Origin: Verrucomicrobiota bacterium
Lineage (GTDB): Bacteria > Verrucomicrobiota > Verrucomicrobiia > Chthoniobacterales > UBA10450
DNA: 64,000 nucleotides
Direction of reading: 5' to 3'
Assembly (NCBI GenBank): GCA_003218375.1
Contig: QHNH01000018.1
Span: forward strand, 1 to 64,000
Below, piece by piece: positions 1 through 8,622 of the stretch; the stretch's first letter is position 1, and the number at the start of each line of letters is the position of its first letter. Made by a program: the position numbers and the translations under genes. The notes beneath the pieces were generated by a model. That model made no database searches and was not told the origin of the DNA. It worked only from the letters and a program-made list of their open reading frames with translations.

Positions 1-2
1 GC

Positions 3-314
3 ACGCTCGCCCGGCAATTTGCTTTGCGCACACACAACGGACCGATGATGGAAGATCTCGGCTTGATGGAGGCGCGCGACGGGAATTTCGGGCCGGCGAC
101 GAGTTATTTCCAACAAGCGCGCGCTGTCTACACGAAACGGGACGACATCCTGCGGGTGATCCTGCACGAGGCCGACGCCTTGGGCAAACAGGGCAAAGCA
201 AAACGCGGTCTCGAGCTGATTCGAAGCGTCCTGCGAATTTCCGCCGATGCTCCCGCGGCGGCGCTTTTGAAGAAGCTCGAGAGCGAACTGCGCGCGATGG
301 CGAACCACAGGTAG
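3..314 (+). CDS. TPR-like protein, C-terminal end (5' truncated by window)
   Basis: The frame is open from the first bases of the window to a TAG stop, so this is the C-terminal end of a longer gene; the first possible internal start, TTG at 24, is unlikely to be the true start. The visible residues form helix pairs typical of tetratricopeptide repeats (EARDGNFGPATSYFQQA followed by a second helical pair ending in LLKKLES). TPRs are protein-protein interaction scaffolds, and the partner cannot be told from here. The stop codon lies in a small hairpin shared with the end of the convergent lpxA gene. No enzymatic motif is visible. The TPR call is moderate and the specific function unknown. Confidence 0.6.
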   Translation, partial: TLARQFALRTHNGPMMEDLGLMEARDGNFGPATSYFQQARAVYTKRDDILRVILHEADALGKQGKAKRGLELIRSVLRISADAPAAALLKKLESELRAMANHR

Positions 315-336
315 GGACGCGCGTGATGCCCTACCT
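309..336. terminator. Hairpin between convergent genes
   Basis: AGGTAGGG and CCCTACCT form a perfect 8-bp stem around a 12-nt loop. The hairpin covers the stop codon of the TPR gene and touches the end of lpxA, so it could serve as a bidirectional terminator. It has no U-tract. The GTAGGGACGC start matches the palindrome family seen again at 44718-44810, so it may instead be a REP-type repeat. Confidence 0.45.
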
Positions 337-1114
337 AACGAATGATGCCGCGCTCGCTTTTCTCGATGAACTCGATGATCTGGTTGATCTCGGCGGTCGC
401 GGGTAGCTCGCCCCGGATCGCGGCCACGGCCTGGCCCGTGTTGTATTTCGAGCGGTAAATCAGGCGGAACGCTTCTTTGATCCACTTCACGCTTTCCGGC
501 GGAAATCCGCTCCGCTCGAGGCCGACGAGATTGATGCCGCGCACCTTTGCCGGATTGCCGTCCGCGATCATGAACGGCGGAATGTCCTGCACGATTTTTG
601 AGCAACCGCCCGTGATCGCATAACGGCCGATCCGGCAGAATTGATGGACCGCGGTCAGCCCTCCCATGATCGCGTGATCGTCGATTTTAACATGGCCGGC
701 GAGCGTTCCGTTGTTCGAAAAAACCACGGCGTCGCCGACGCTGCAATCGTGGCCGATATGGCTGTAGGCGAGAAAATTTCCGCCGCTGCCGATGCGAGTT
801 TTGCCCGCACTCGTCGTGCTGCGATTGACAGTGACGAATTCGCGAAAGCAATTGTCGTCGCCGATCTCGAGATAAGTCGGTTCGTCCGCGTATTTCAGAT
901 CCTGCGTTTGCTGGCCGATCGAGCAGTAGGCGAAAAATTTATTCCGCGCGCCGGCTGTCGTCGGCCCGCAAATAGTGACGTGATGTTGGAGCCAGCAATC
1001 CGGCCCGAGCACGACGCCCGCCTGCACGATGCAATACGGGCCGATGATTGTCCCGGCGCCGATTTCCGCCTGCGCATCGATGATCGCGGTCGGGTGGATC
1101 TGCGCGTCGCTCAT
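335..1114 (-). CDS. lpxA: Acyl-[ACP]-UDP-N-acetylglucosamine O-acyltransferase
   Basis: This is the first enzyme of lipid A synthesis, transferring a 3-hydroxyacyl chain from ACP to the 3-OH of UDP-GlcNAc in the cytoplasm. The 259-aa product starts MSDAQIHPTAIID and is a left-handed beta-helix of hexapeptide repeats (IHPTAIID, IGAGTIIGPYCIV, IGHDCSVGD) with an LpxA-type C-terminal helical part. The catalytic-site pattern is visible as YSHIGHDC (His in the GHD context) and GGLTAVHQF. The ATG at 1114 is chosen over an upstream in-frame ATG at 1180 because homology begins there and because it overlaps the stop of lpxC-fabZ by four bases (ATGA), implying translational coupling. The length is normal for the family (about 260 aa). 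Confidence 0.95.
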   Translation of the reverse strand: MSDAQIHPTAIIDAQAEIGAGTIIGPYCIVQAGVVLGPDCWLQHHVTICGPTTAGARNKFFAYCSIGQQTQDLKYADEPTYLEIGDDNCFREFVTVNRSTTSAGKTRIGSGGNFLAYSHIGHDCSVGDAVVFSNNGTLAGHVKIDDHAIMGGLTAVHQFCRIGRYAITGGCSKIVQDIPPFMIADGNPAKVRGINLVGLERSGFPPESVKWIKEAFRLIYRSKYNTGQAVAAIRGELPATAEINQIIEFIEKSERGIIR

Positions 1115-2362
1115 TGGTCCATGAGCCTCAACATCAACTCGCATTCCGAGACGACGGAATCGTTCACGGCGCAATGGCACTTCAATCGCGCCAGTTGTTT
1201 TCCGCGCGTCTTCGTCAGCTCGGCGGAAATGACGAGCGTGTCTCCGGGGTAAACAGGTTTCCGGAATTTGACTTCGTCCGCGCTGACGAAATAACCGAGC
1301 CGTCCGCTGCCGCTCTTGGTCAGTTTCAACATCAGAATGCTCGCGACCTGCGCCATCGCCTCGATTTGCAACACGCCCGGCATGACTGGATGACCCGGGA
1401 AATGGCCGGCGAAAAACGGTTCGTTAATCGAGACCGATTTCACACCGATGCATTTCGTTTCGCCTTCGAAGCGAAGAATGCGGTCGACCATCAAGAACGG
1501 ATAACGATGCGGCAAAAACGCCATGACCCCGTTGATGTCGAGGCTGCCTTCGCCCGCCGGGAAAGCTTGCGGTTGGAGGACCGGCGCGGCGCGCGCAAAT
1601 TCCCGCGCGAGCGCGCGGACCAGCTCGGCGTTCGCGCCATGGCCTGGTTTTACCGCGACGACGTGGCCGCGGATGCGCGGTCCAAAAAGCGCGAGGTCGC
1701 CGATGATATCGATGATTTTGTGCCGGACGAACTCGTCGGGGAAGCGCAACGGTTCCTTGCTCAGGACCGCTTCGCCGCGCACGACGATCGCGTTCTCGAG
1801 GCTGCCACCTTTGATGAGATTTTTTTCCATGAGTGCCTGGACGTCCTCGTAGAAAACAAAGGTGCGGGCCGGCGCGATCTCGCGTTCGTAAATGGCGGGC
1901 GTGATTTCCGTGGAAAGAAATTGCGTGAACTGCCCGCCGGGCCCGACCTGCGTGCAGGAGATTCGGAATTTTGGATCGGGCAAAATGACGAGGAGCGAGC
2001 CGGTCTTCGATTCGACATGAATCGGCTCGCGCACCTCAAAGAATCGGCGCGGCATCTCTTGCTCGGCGATGCCGGCCTTCTTGATCAACTCGACGTAAGG
2101 GCGCGCGCTCCCGTCGCCGATGGGCGGTTCGTTGGCGTCCATCTCCACGATCGCATTATCGACGCCCATCGCAGAAAGCGACGAGAGCACGTGCTCTACG
2201 GTGTGAACGCGGACCGATCCTTCGCCAATGGTGGTGGCGCGTTCGACCGTCTTCAGGTTTTCGATGCTCGCATAATTTCAGCGTCACCTTCTCCCCGGTA
2301 TGGAGCGACGTCCCGCTGACGGTCGCGCTGCGGGCGAGAGTTTGCTGGAGCTCGGAAGACAT
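1111..2362 (-). CDS. lpxC-fabZ: LpxC-FabZ fusion (UDP-3-O-acyl-GlcNAc deacetylase / 3-hydroxyacyl-ACP dehydratase), frameshifted
   Basis: The N-terminal half is LpxC, the committed zinc deacetylase of lipid A synthesis; the C-terminal half is FabZ, which dehydrates 3-hydroxyacyl-ACP. LpxC begins at ATG 2362 (MSSELQQTLARSATVSGTSL, then HTGEKVTLK) but its frame is lost near 2275. The other frame resumes with NYASIENLKTVERATTIGEG, then VRVHTVEH, where the last His is the first zinc ligand. HKIIDIIGD supplies the second zinc His and the Asp. Compared with E. coli LpxC, about 20 residues between VTLKL and ENLKTVE are missing, so the lesion is an out-of-frame deletion of roughly 65 nt. FabZ is intact: LPHRYPFLMVD, GHFPGHPVMPGV and the catalytic Glu in IEAMAQ. 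Read from an internal ATG, the downstream frame runs from 2190 to 1111. Because the pathway is normally essential, an assembly error is as likely as a true lesion. Confidence 0.85.
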
Positions 2363-2414
2363 CAGGCGATTAACTAAACAAAGATTACGCGCGGTGACCA
2401 GTGCGCACTCGCAA

Positions 2415-2465
2415 CGGAGGGATATGCTTCCGCATGTCCGGGACATGCCGAAGCGCGTCCCTCCG
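2415..2465. repeat. REP-like palindrome (GGAGGGA...TCCCTCC family)
   Basis: Arms CGGAGGGATATGCTTCCGCA and TGCCGAAGCGCGTCCCTCCG face each other around GTCCGGGACA, giving a long imperfect stem. The same family is seen at 56011-56094, in the spacer after another gene. It lies between lpxC (start 2362) and the GTG start at 2570, in a 207-bp spacer with no other gene. Confidence 0.7.
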
Positions 2466-2569
2466 CACGATTATCCGCGCATGAAAGTAACAGGGCCGTT
2501 ACTTTTCCGCTCTCGCCATTGCTCTTTCGTTTTCGAACCCTTAAAACTATCCAGAGGAAGCTTGAAATT

Positions 2570-5050
2570 GTGAAGCTGCAAAGTCAATTCGGCGTGGGGC
2601 TGTTGATCATCCTGGTTCTTTTCTTTTCATACGCGCGCGGCGCTACAGTTACCGTTCACGTCGGTCCGCAGGGCGCGATGTCGTTTTCCCCTGATCCGGT
2701 CTCGATTCAAGTCGGTGACACCGTGCAATGGATTTGGGATTCGTCGAACCATAGCGTCACATCGGGCACGCCGTTTCAGCCGACGAGCGATTTCAACTCC
2801 GGCATTCGCAATCCTCCCTCCACCTTTTCGCGTACCTTCGGAAGCGCCGGGAGCTTTCCGTATTACTGCACGGTCCATGGCAGTTCGATGACGAGCTCGG
2901 TGGAAGTGGCGCCCGCAGCAACGCCCACACCGACGCCAACACCCACCCCGACTCCTTCGCCGACGCCGATCCTGCCGCGCATTGGCAAGGGGCCAGTGCG
3001 GATTGAACTCCAAACGATCGCGACCGGCATTACAGCGCCGATCGATTTTCTTTCGGCCAACGACGGAACTTCGCGGCTCTTTATTGTCGGCCAAACCGGG
3101 AAGATCCTCATCCTTAACGGGACCACAGTTTCCGGCACTCCTTTCCTCGATGTGTCCACCCGACTGGTTTCGCTCAGTCCGAATTATGATGAACGCGGTT
3201 TGCTTAGTCTCGCGTTTCACCCCGGCTTCGCGGACCCGGCCAGCCCCGGTTATCGCAAGCTTTATACTTACACAAGTGAACCGGTCTCCGGCACGGCGGA
3301 TTTCACCGTGCCCGTCCCAATCGGGTTTACGTTCAATCATCAGAGCGTGCTGACGGAATGGCAGGTGTCCGCGACTAACGCTGACGTGGTCGATCCCAGC
3401 ACGAGGCGTGAGATCATGCGAATCGATGAGCCGCAATCGAATCACAACGGCTGCAAACTCGCCTTTCGGGCGAGCGATCATTATCTCTACATCTCGTTAG
3501 GCGACGGCGGTGCGGCTAATGACACCGGCGCCGGCCACAACCCCACGACCGGAAACGGCCAGGACCTCACCACGGTGCTCGGCAAGCTGCTGCGGATCGA
3601 TCCGCTCGATCCCGCGCTTACTTCTTCCAGCGGCGATCCGGTCAGCGCCAACGGCAAATACCGTGTTCCGAGTTCCAATCCTTTCGTCGCTACGACTCAG
3701 CCGCCTAATCGGGTCGCGGAAATTTACGCGCTCGGTTTGCGGAATCCGTTTCGTTACAGCTTCGATGCGCCCACGGACACGCTCGTACTGGGCGACGTCG
3801 GGCAGGATCATGTCGAAGAAATCGATCTCGTCCAGGCGGCGAAGAACTACGGCTGGAACCGCAAGGAAGGAACCTTTCTCTTCAATTCGACAAACGGAAA
3901 CGTTTCGTTCGATTCATCGCCGGACCCGGCCCTCACCAATCCCCTCGCGCAATACAGCCACGATGACGGCATCGCTGTGCTCGGTGGTTTTGTTTACCGC
4001 GGCAGTGCTGTCCTGGCGCTGCCGGGAAAATACATCTTTGGCGATCTTGCGGCGCCGGGCTCTGTCTCCGGCCGGCTTTTCTATCTCGATGACCTGAACT
4101 CCGCGGTGATTCGGGAATTCCGGATCGGCAACGTCGAGCGGCCGCTGGGATTGTTGCTGAAAGGTTTCGGACAGGACGCGAACGGCGAACTTTACGTGCT
4201 CGCTGATACGAATATCGGCCCGACGGGAACGACCGGCCGGGTTTTAAAAATTGTTCCCGCTCCTGCTTCGCCGGCGCTCGTGAATCTGGCCACTCGGATG
4301 CGGGTGCAGACCGGCGACAATGTTTTGATCGGCGGTTTCATTCTTACCGGCAGCGCGCCGAAAAAAGTGATCCTGCGCGGGATCGGCCCTTCGCTCACGG
4401 TCAATGGTCAGCCGCTTCCGGGCCGGTTGACCGATCCCACGCTCACCTTGTTCGACAGCGCGGGCCCGTTGGACACGAACGACGATTGGATGAATAGCCC
4501 GCAGAAACAGCAGATCATCGACAGCACTATCCCGCCGACCGATCCGAAAGAATCCGCCATTGTGGCCACCCTTCAGCCCGGGAATTACACCGCGATCATG
4601 AGCGGGGTTGGCGGTGCCACCGGGATCGGAGTGGTGGAGCTTTACGATCTTGATCAACCTGCGCCGGCAAACCCGGCCAATATCGCCACGCGCGGTTTTG
4701 TCGAGGCTGGCGACAATGTGATGATTGGCGGGTTCATTGTCGGTGGCTCACAGAACCGAACGGTGTTGATGCGGGCGATCGGGCCGTCCTTAACGGCGGT
4801 GGGAGTGGCAAATGCCTTGCAGGATCCGATCCTGGAACTCCACAATTCCTCCGGCACCACCCTTGCGATGAACGATAATTGGAAATCCGATCAGCAAACT
4901 CAGATCGCCGCGACCGGCATCGCGCCCAGCGATGATCGCGAGTCGGCGATTCTTTCCGCGCCGCTAGCGCCTGGCAACTACACCGCGATCGTCCGCGGCA
5001 GCGGCACTGCGACCGGCGTGGCCCTGGTGGAAATCTACCAGTTGCAGTAA
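2570..5050 (+). CDS. Exported cupredoxin / PQQ-type glucose-sorbosone dehydrogenase fusion with tandem C-terminal modules
   Basis: This 826-aa exported protein is read from GTG at 2570, which sits 9 nt after a good ribosome-binding site (AGAGGAAG, 2553-2560) and opens a hydrophobic signal peptide; an in-frame TTG at 2519 lacks a site. Residues ~23-115 are a cupredoxin with type 1 copper ligands visible as NHSV and YYCTVHGSSM (His, Cys, His, Met). A Thr-Pro linker (~117-137) follows. Residues ~143-565 are a beta-propeller of the glucose/sorbosone dehydrogenase family (RIELQTIATGI, RGLLSLAFHP, SNHNGCKLAF, YALGLRNPFRYSF, GDVGQDHVEEID), expected to oxidise sugars with PQQ in the periplasm or outside the cell. 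Residues ~571-826 are two copies of a ~125-aa module (TGDNVLIGGFI, RGIGPSLT, LVEIYQLQ at the terminus) also found at the ends of the proteins at 31248 and 38707. Copper-to-PQQ electron transfer is inference. Confidence 0.85.
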   Translation: MKLQSQFGVGLLIILVLFFSYARGATVTVHVGPQGAMSFSPDPVSIQVGDTVQWIWDSSNHSVTSGTPFQPTSDFNSGIRNPPSTFSRTFGSAGSFPYYCTVHGSSMTSSVEVAPAATPTPTPTPTPTPSPTPILPRIGKGPVRIELQTIATGITAPIDFLSANDGTSRLFIVGQTGKILILNGTTVSGTPFLDVSTRLVSLSPNYDERGLLSLAFHPGFADPASPGYRKLYTYTSEPVSGTADFTVPVPIGFTFNHQSVLTEWQVSATNADVVDPSTRREIMRIDEPQSNHNGCKLAFRASDHYLYISLGDGGAANDTGAGHNPTTGNGQDLTTVLGKLLRIDPLDPALTSSSGDPVSANGKYRVPSSNPFVATTQPPNRVAEIYALGLRNPFRYSFDAPTDTLVLGDVGQDHVEEIDLVQAAKNYGWNRKEGTFLFNSTNGNVSFDSSPDPALTNPLAQYSHDDGIAVLGGFVYRGSAVLALPGKYIFGDLAAPGSVSGRLFYLDDLNSAVIREFRIGNVERPLGLLLKGFGQDANGELYVLADTNIGPTGTTGRVLKIVPAPASPALVNLATRMRVQTGDNVLIGGFILTGSAPKKVILRGIGPSLTVNGQPLPGRLTDPTLTLFDSAGPLDTNDDWMNSPQKQQIIDSTIPPTDPKESAIVATLQPGNYTAIMSGVGGATGIGVVELYDLDQPAPANPANIATRGFVEAGDNVMIGGFIVGGSQNRTVLMRAIGPSLTAVGVANALQDPILELHNSSGTTLAMNDNWKSDQQTQIAATGIAPSDDRESAILSAPLAPGNYTAIVRGSGTATGVALVEIYQLQ

Positions 5051-5061
5051 TGCATTTTCCT

Positions 5062-5133
5062 GGAGACGGCCCGCCCTCAGGCCGTTGAAAGCGTCCGACG
5101 ATGCGTTAAACGGCCTGAGGGCAGGCCGTCTCC
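5062..5133. repeat. Inverted pair of REP palindromes (family A, RAYT-type)
   Basis: The left arm (5062-5086) and the right arm (5109-5133) are inverted copies of one 25-nt unit, matching at 24 of 25 positions. Its core is GGCCTGAGGGCAGGCC. The same unit flanks the RAYT gene at 49201-49226 and 49820-49845. The right arm encodes the last residues and stop codon of the minus-strand exonuclease gene. Confidence 0.8.
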
Positions 5134-5684
5134 AAATCCAAATGCGCCCAATCGATCTCGACGCGCTGTTTGCGCGCGAAACGATCGTGAAAAAATAGCT
5201 CCTTGTGCCGGCAACCGTGTTCGTGCACAAGCCGCGTCACTTTCACGTCGAAGCAGCAATATTCTGCGATCTCGAGAATGCGGCCTTCGCGCCACCAGCG
5301 GATCGCGTCCAGGCCCACGGCCGTTTTTTGAATCCCGAGCGTGGCGTGCGCGATCGTGTCCAGGCCCAGCCGGTGCCCGAGCCGCCGCTCCATGTCGGCC
5401 ATCAGATCGGCAGTCGGAAGTTCCGCTACGAGATCGAGGATCGTGTAGCCCATCAGCACCTGGTAATCGAAATTCAGGATGTTGAATCCCACCACGAGAT
5501 CGGCGTGGCGCAGTCGCTCGACCAGCCGGTTGACCTGCGTTTCACCGAACACTTCGTAGCGGCCTGTCGCCGTGCTGAAAATAACGCCCACGGACATTCG
5601 CATGTCTCCTTTGCGCGCCCAGCCGCCCGCGTCGTTCGCCGTGCGTTGCGTTTCGAGGTCGAAGTAAACAATGTCGCGCGGCAT
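5106..5684 (-). CDS. Predicted 3'-5' exonuclease of RNase H-like (DEDD) fold
   Basis: A 192-aa protein with the acidic pattern of DEDD nucleases: YFDLETQ near the N-terminus (first Asp/Glu pair), GFNILNFDYQVL in the middle and YCCFDVKVTRLV near the C-terminus. This layout fits the YprB/RNase_H_2 or PolB-exonuclease type of single-strand exonuclease found alone or beside helicases. It would act on nucleic acid in the cytoplasm; substrate unknown. The last eight residues (ETACPQAV) and the stop are encoded by a REP palindrome, so the native C-terminus has probably been replaced by repeat sequence. It follows the exported protein gene at 5711 by 26 nt on the same strand. Confidence 0.7.
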   Translation of the reverse strand: MPRDIVYFDLETQRTANDAGGWARKGDMRMSVGVIFSTATGRYEVFGETQVNRLVERLRHADLVVGFNILNFDYQVLMGYTILDLVAELPTADLMADMERRLGHRLGLDTIAHATLGIQKTAVGLDAIRWWREGRILEIAEYCCFDVKVTRLVHEHGCRHKELFFHDRFARKQRVEIDWAHLDLETACPQAV

Positions 5685-5710
5685 CGTCGAATCTCAGCCA
5701 AGGAGCCGCG

Positions 5711-6946
5711 TCATTTCAATTCAAAACCGCCGCAATCGAAACTCATCATCTGATCGATCCCGGTGACGCGGAACTGTTCGACGACCGCGCCGTCGTCCTG
5801 AAAAACATCGAGCGCGTTCGTGTCGTGAAGCCAAAGCAAAGCGCGACGCAACTCCTGGGTTTCGCTGATCGTGCAGAGCGGCAAGCCATCGGCCGATTTG
5901 AGGAAACTGCCGTCCGCGTCGTAGCCCACCGATATCTCGACTGTCACGCGATCATCATTCAACAACGGGTTGGCCTGCAGTTTGATCTTCACCTTGTCCG
6001 GCGTCGTTCCCTGGGAGGCCGGCGCGACTTTGCCATCCACGACCGAAAACTCCGGGTGCACCACGATCGATTTTTCGAAATCGACCTTCCATTCCGAGAC
6101 GGCCTTTTCGCTCCCTTCGGTTTTCGTGGCCGCCAGGCTGAGGCCGCGGACCCGCTGCCGGGCGCTGTCCTCTTCAAGGAGGTAAATCCTGTCTTCCGCC
6201 AAGGAAGCGGCGATCGCTTTCGGTTGCGGTTCGTTAGGCGAAACCGGAAGCCGGCGCAGGAAGTCGCCCTTCGCAGAGAACTGCTTCACCTCGATCGTGC
6301 TTCCGCCTTTCTCCGTCCGATCGATCACCCAGCGGCTGTTCTCCCGTCCAGGGATCGTGGCGATCGGATCGATGTCGCTCGCGGAGGCTGCGGGCGGAGC
6401 TGGCGTCTTGGCGTCCGCGTCGGTGTCTTTCAACTGCACGGTCTTGTTCGCTACGTCATAAAGGACATGACCCGCGGCGGGCGGCACCAAGTCGACCGCG
6501 AGCAACAGTTTTTCATCGTGCATGGCCAGGGACCGAATCCGGGAAAAGCGCGGAGCCTCCGCCGAGCTGATCCAATCGTTAAAGAAAAATCCGATGCCCT
6601 CGATCTTGAGCTCGCCGACGACAAAACCGTGCGCGCTGTATTTGCCCGGCGGCACGTTGTCGCCGGCGTCGTCTTTGCCGTCCCAGGTCGTCGAGAGCGC
6701 GTCGCTGCCGATCGTGAACTCGTTGATGTCCGCTTCGCGAAAAAGAACGCGCACCAGTTTTCCCTTCGCGTCGTAGATGCCGAGACTGATCGTTCCATCG
6801 AGTGGAGGCGGGACGAAGCTGACCCGGATATTTCGCGCCGGAGGGCTCGGTGATGGCGACGGAGATTCTTGCGCTGCGAGCTGGCCGATCACGAGCAGGG
6901 CGCAAAAAACCAGCCCAATTCTTTTCGTCAGGAGGAGATCAAACAT
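5711..6946 (-). CDS. Exported protein with FlgD-like Ig domain, function unknown
   Basis: The start is ATG 6946 (MFDLLLTKRIGLVFCALLVI), which opens a signal peptide and overlaps the stop of the branching enzyme gene by 8 nt; the in-frame ATG at 7039 would put 31 unrelated residues before it. After a Ser-Pro stretch comes an Ig-like fold resembling the FlgD C-terminal domain (IYDAKGKLVRVLF, TTWDGKDDAGDNVPPGKYS). The remaining ~280 residues look like beta-strand-rich propeller or solenoid material without a motif I recognise. The protein is 411 aa and probably periplasmic or surface-located. Overlap with the GH57 gene suggests co-expression, but a role in glycan metabolism is only a guess. Confidence 0.65.
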   Translation of the reverse strand: MFDLLLTKRIGLVFCALLVIGQLAAQESPSPSPSPPARNIRVSFVPPPLDGTISLGIYDAKGKLVRVLFREADINEFTIGSDALSTTWDGKDDAGDNVPPGKYSAHGFVVGELKIEGIGFFFNDWISSAEAPRFSRIRSLAMHDEKLLLAVDLVPPAAGHVLYDVANKTVQLKDTDADAKTPAPPAASASDIDPIATIPGRENSRWVIDRTEKGGSTIEVKQFSAKGDFLRRLPVSPNEPQPKAIAASLAEDRIYLLEEDSARQRVRGLSLAATKTEGSEKAVSEWKVDFEKSIVVHPEFSVVDGKVAPASQGTTPDKVKIKLQANPLLNDDRVTVEISVGYDADGSFLKSADGLPLCTISETQELRRALLWLHDTNALDVFQDDGAVVEQFRVTGIDQMMSFDCGGFELK

Positions 6947-8549
6947 AGCAACGCCAATCGATGTCCGGGAAAATGTTGTCGCGCCATTCGCAGTTGGCCA
7001 GAAAAGCTTCGTCCACCTGCCCAGCCACAAATTGATCATACAGCCGGTTGAACCGCAGCAAATGATCGGTGACTCGTTTTGTCGCGTAATGTTTCGCAGT
7101 CCCGGTCTTGATCAGAAACGCCCAGTCGCTCGACTGGGCCAGGAGTAGCTCGCGCGCCACTTGTTTGAGGACGCGATCCGTCAACGCGTTGTCGCCAGGC
7201 GCGTGCGCGCGCGCCAGAGTAGTCATTCGCTCCGCCGCCGCATAGAGATGCGGATAGATCCAGGAATTGGTCTTATCGAGCCAGACGCTGAGATGCCCAT
7301 TCTCGCCCCAACTAGAGGCGGCCGGTGCCACGGTCTGCTGCGTCGGGTGCGCCGTCAGAAAATCTGTCGGGCTCGCGAGCTGAAAATCCTCATGGCCGTA
7401 CTCGGTCCTGCTGGTGAGCCGCAGGTTCTGCTGCCCGTGGGCCGCCTTGCGAATGAAGGCCTCTAGAAATTGCGGGCCTTCGAACCACCAGTGGCCAAAT
7501 AACTCCGCATCGAAAGGCGCTGCCACGATCGGATCGAAATCGAGCGCGCGCAGTTCGTTGAGCTGCTGGCGCCGCACTTCCAGGAAATGCGAAGCGTGCG
7601 CCTCCGCGACCTGCGCCGCGGCGGCTGGATCGTAAAGGTCCTTCTCGCCATCGCGGTCGGTGATCCGGTGATATTTGATGCCGGTAAATTTCCGCAGGCC
7701 GTCGTCCTCTCCGGGCCAGAGGTATTCTGTCGGCAGCTCGAAGCCGATGTCGCGATAAAATTCGCGGTAGGCCGGATCGCCCGGATAACCCTCCGCGGCG
7801 CTCCAAACCTGTCGGCTCGAATCGCGATCGCGCGCAAACGCCGCCGGCCCGGCCAGAGTGTAGCAGGGCGCATAAATCGCGCGGCGCGGCCGCGGCTGCC
7901 CAAACATTAACCCATGGGCATCGATGACGAACCAGCGCAGGTTCGCTTCCCGCATCACGTTTTCGAGTCCGGGATGATAAGCGCATTCCGGCAACCAGAA
8001 CCCGGCCGGATCGGCCTGGAACGTGGTGCGGTACGAATCGCAGCCCACGAGAACCTGCGCGCGCACCGCTTCCGGTGATTGCTGGAGCAAAGGGAGCAAT
8101 CCGTGGGTCGCGGCGGACGCCATGATTTCGAGACAGCCATCGTCGCGGAGCCGGCGAACGACTCCGAGCAAATCGCCGTTCCATTGAAAAAAACGGTCCC
8201 GGCTTTCCAGAAAATGGCGGTGATAAAATTCCGCGAGCCCGCGCAGCTTTTCGTGGTTGCGGTTCCGGACGGTTTCGCGTTCGGCCAGCGCAATCGATCG
8301 ATCCAGATAGTGCACGTAACGCTCCAGCAGCAGCTGGTCCTGCAACATCGCGCAGAGCGTCGGCGTGACCGTCATGGTCAGCTTGAACGGGACTTCGTCG
8401 CGCATCAGCCGCTCCATCATCCCGAGAAGCGGGAGGTAGCTTTCGGTTATCGCCTCAAAGAACCAGTCTTCCTCGAGAAATTCGTCATGTTCCGGATGCC
8501 GGACAAACGGCAGGTGCGCGTGAAGAATGAGCGCGAGGTAACCGACCAT
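6939..8549 (-). CDS. 1,4-alpha-glucan branching enzyme, GH57 family
   Basis: This makes alpha-1,6 branches in glycogen-type glucans by cutting and transferring alpha-1,4 chains in the cytoplasm. The 536-aa size and motif order fit GH57 branching enzymes: HAHLPFVRHPE at the N-terminus (region 1), WLPECAY (nucleophile Glu), PFDAELFGHWWFEGP (acid/base Asp) and SSWGENGHLSVWL. The C-terminal helical DUF1957-type region follows (RELLLAQSSDWAFLI). A phosphorylase, ADP-glucose synthase or GH13 enzyme is not nearby. The translation start at ATG 8549 gives MVGYLALILHAHLPF, normal for the family. Confidence 0.93.
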   Translation of the reverse strand: MVGYLALILHAHLPFVRHPEHDEFLEEDWFFEAITESYLPLLGMMERLMRDEVPFKLTMTVTPTLCAMLQDQLLLERYVHYLDRSIALAERETVRNRNHEKLRGLAEFYHRHFLESRDRFFQWNGDLLGVVRRLRDDGCLEIMASAATHGLLPLLQQSPEAVRAQVLVGCDSYRTTFQADPAGFWLPECAYHPGLENVMREANLRWFVIDAHGLMFGQPRPRRAIYAPCYTLAGPAAFARDRDSSRQVWSAAEGYPGDPAYREFYRDIGFELPTEYLWPGEDDGLRKFTGIKYHRITDRDGEKDLYDPAAAAQVAEAHASHFLEVRRQQLNELRALDFDPIVAAPFDAELFGHWWFEGPQFLEAFIRKAAHGQQNLRLTSRTEYGHEDFQLASPTDFLTAHPTQQTVAPAASSWGENGHLSVWLDKTNSWIYPHLYAAAERMTTLARAHAPGDNALTDRVLKQVARELLLAQSSDWAFLIKTGTAKHYATKRVTDHLLRFNRLYDQFVAGQVDEAFLANCEWRDNIFPDIDWRCYV

Positions 8550-8550
8550 G

Positions 8551-8619
8551 AGGTTTCAGGTTTCAGGCAGCAGGTTTCAGTTTTCCTGAACTCTGAAACC
8601 TGAACCCTCAAACCTGCAT
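8551..8619. repeat. Intergenic repeat with inverted AGGTTTCAG units
   Basis: Two adjacent copies of GGTTTCAG are followed by AGGTTTCAG and then by inverted copies (CTGAAACCTGAACC and AAACCTGCAT). The unit fills the gap between the GH57 start and the aminotransferase stop. It is palindromic enough to fold. Nothing else is seen in the gap. Confidence 0.6.
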
Positions 8620-8622
8620 GAA

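Noticed and set aside
1114-2319. Long plus-strand open frame (about 400 codons) antisense to lpxC-fabZ
   Set aside because: It mirrors the real gene: Arg/Asp-rich, no motif, exactly opposite codons of a well-identified protein.
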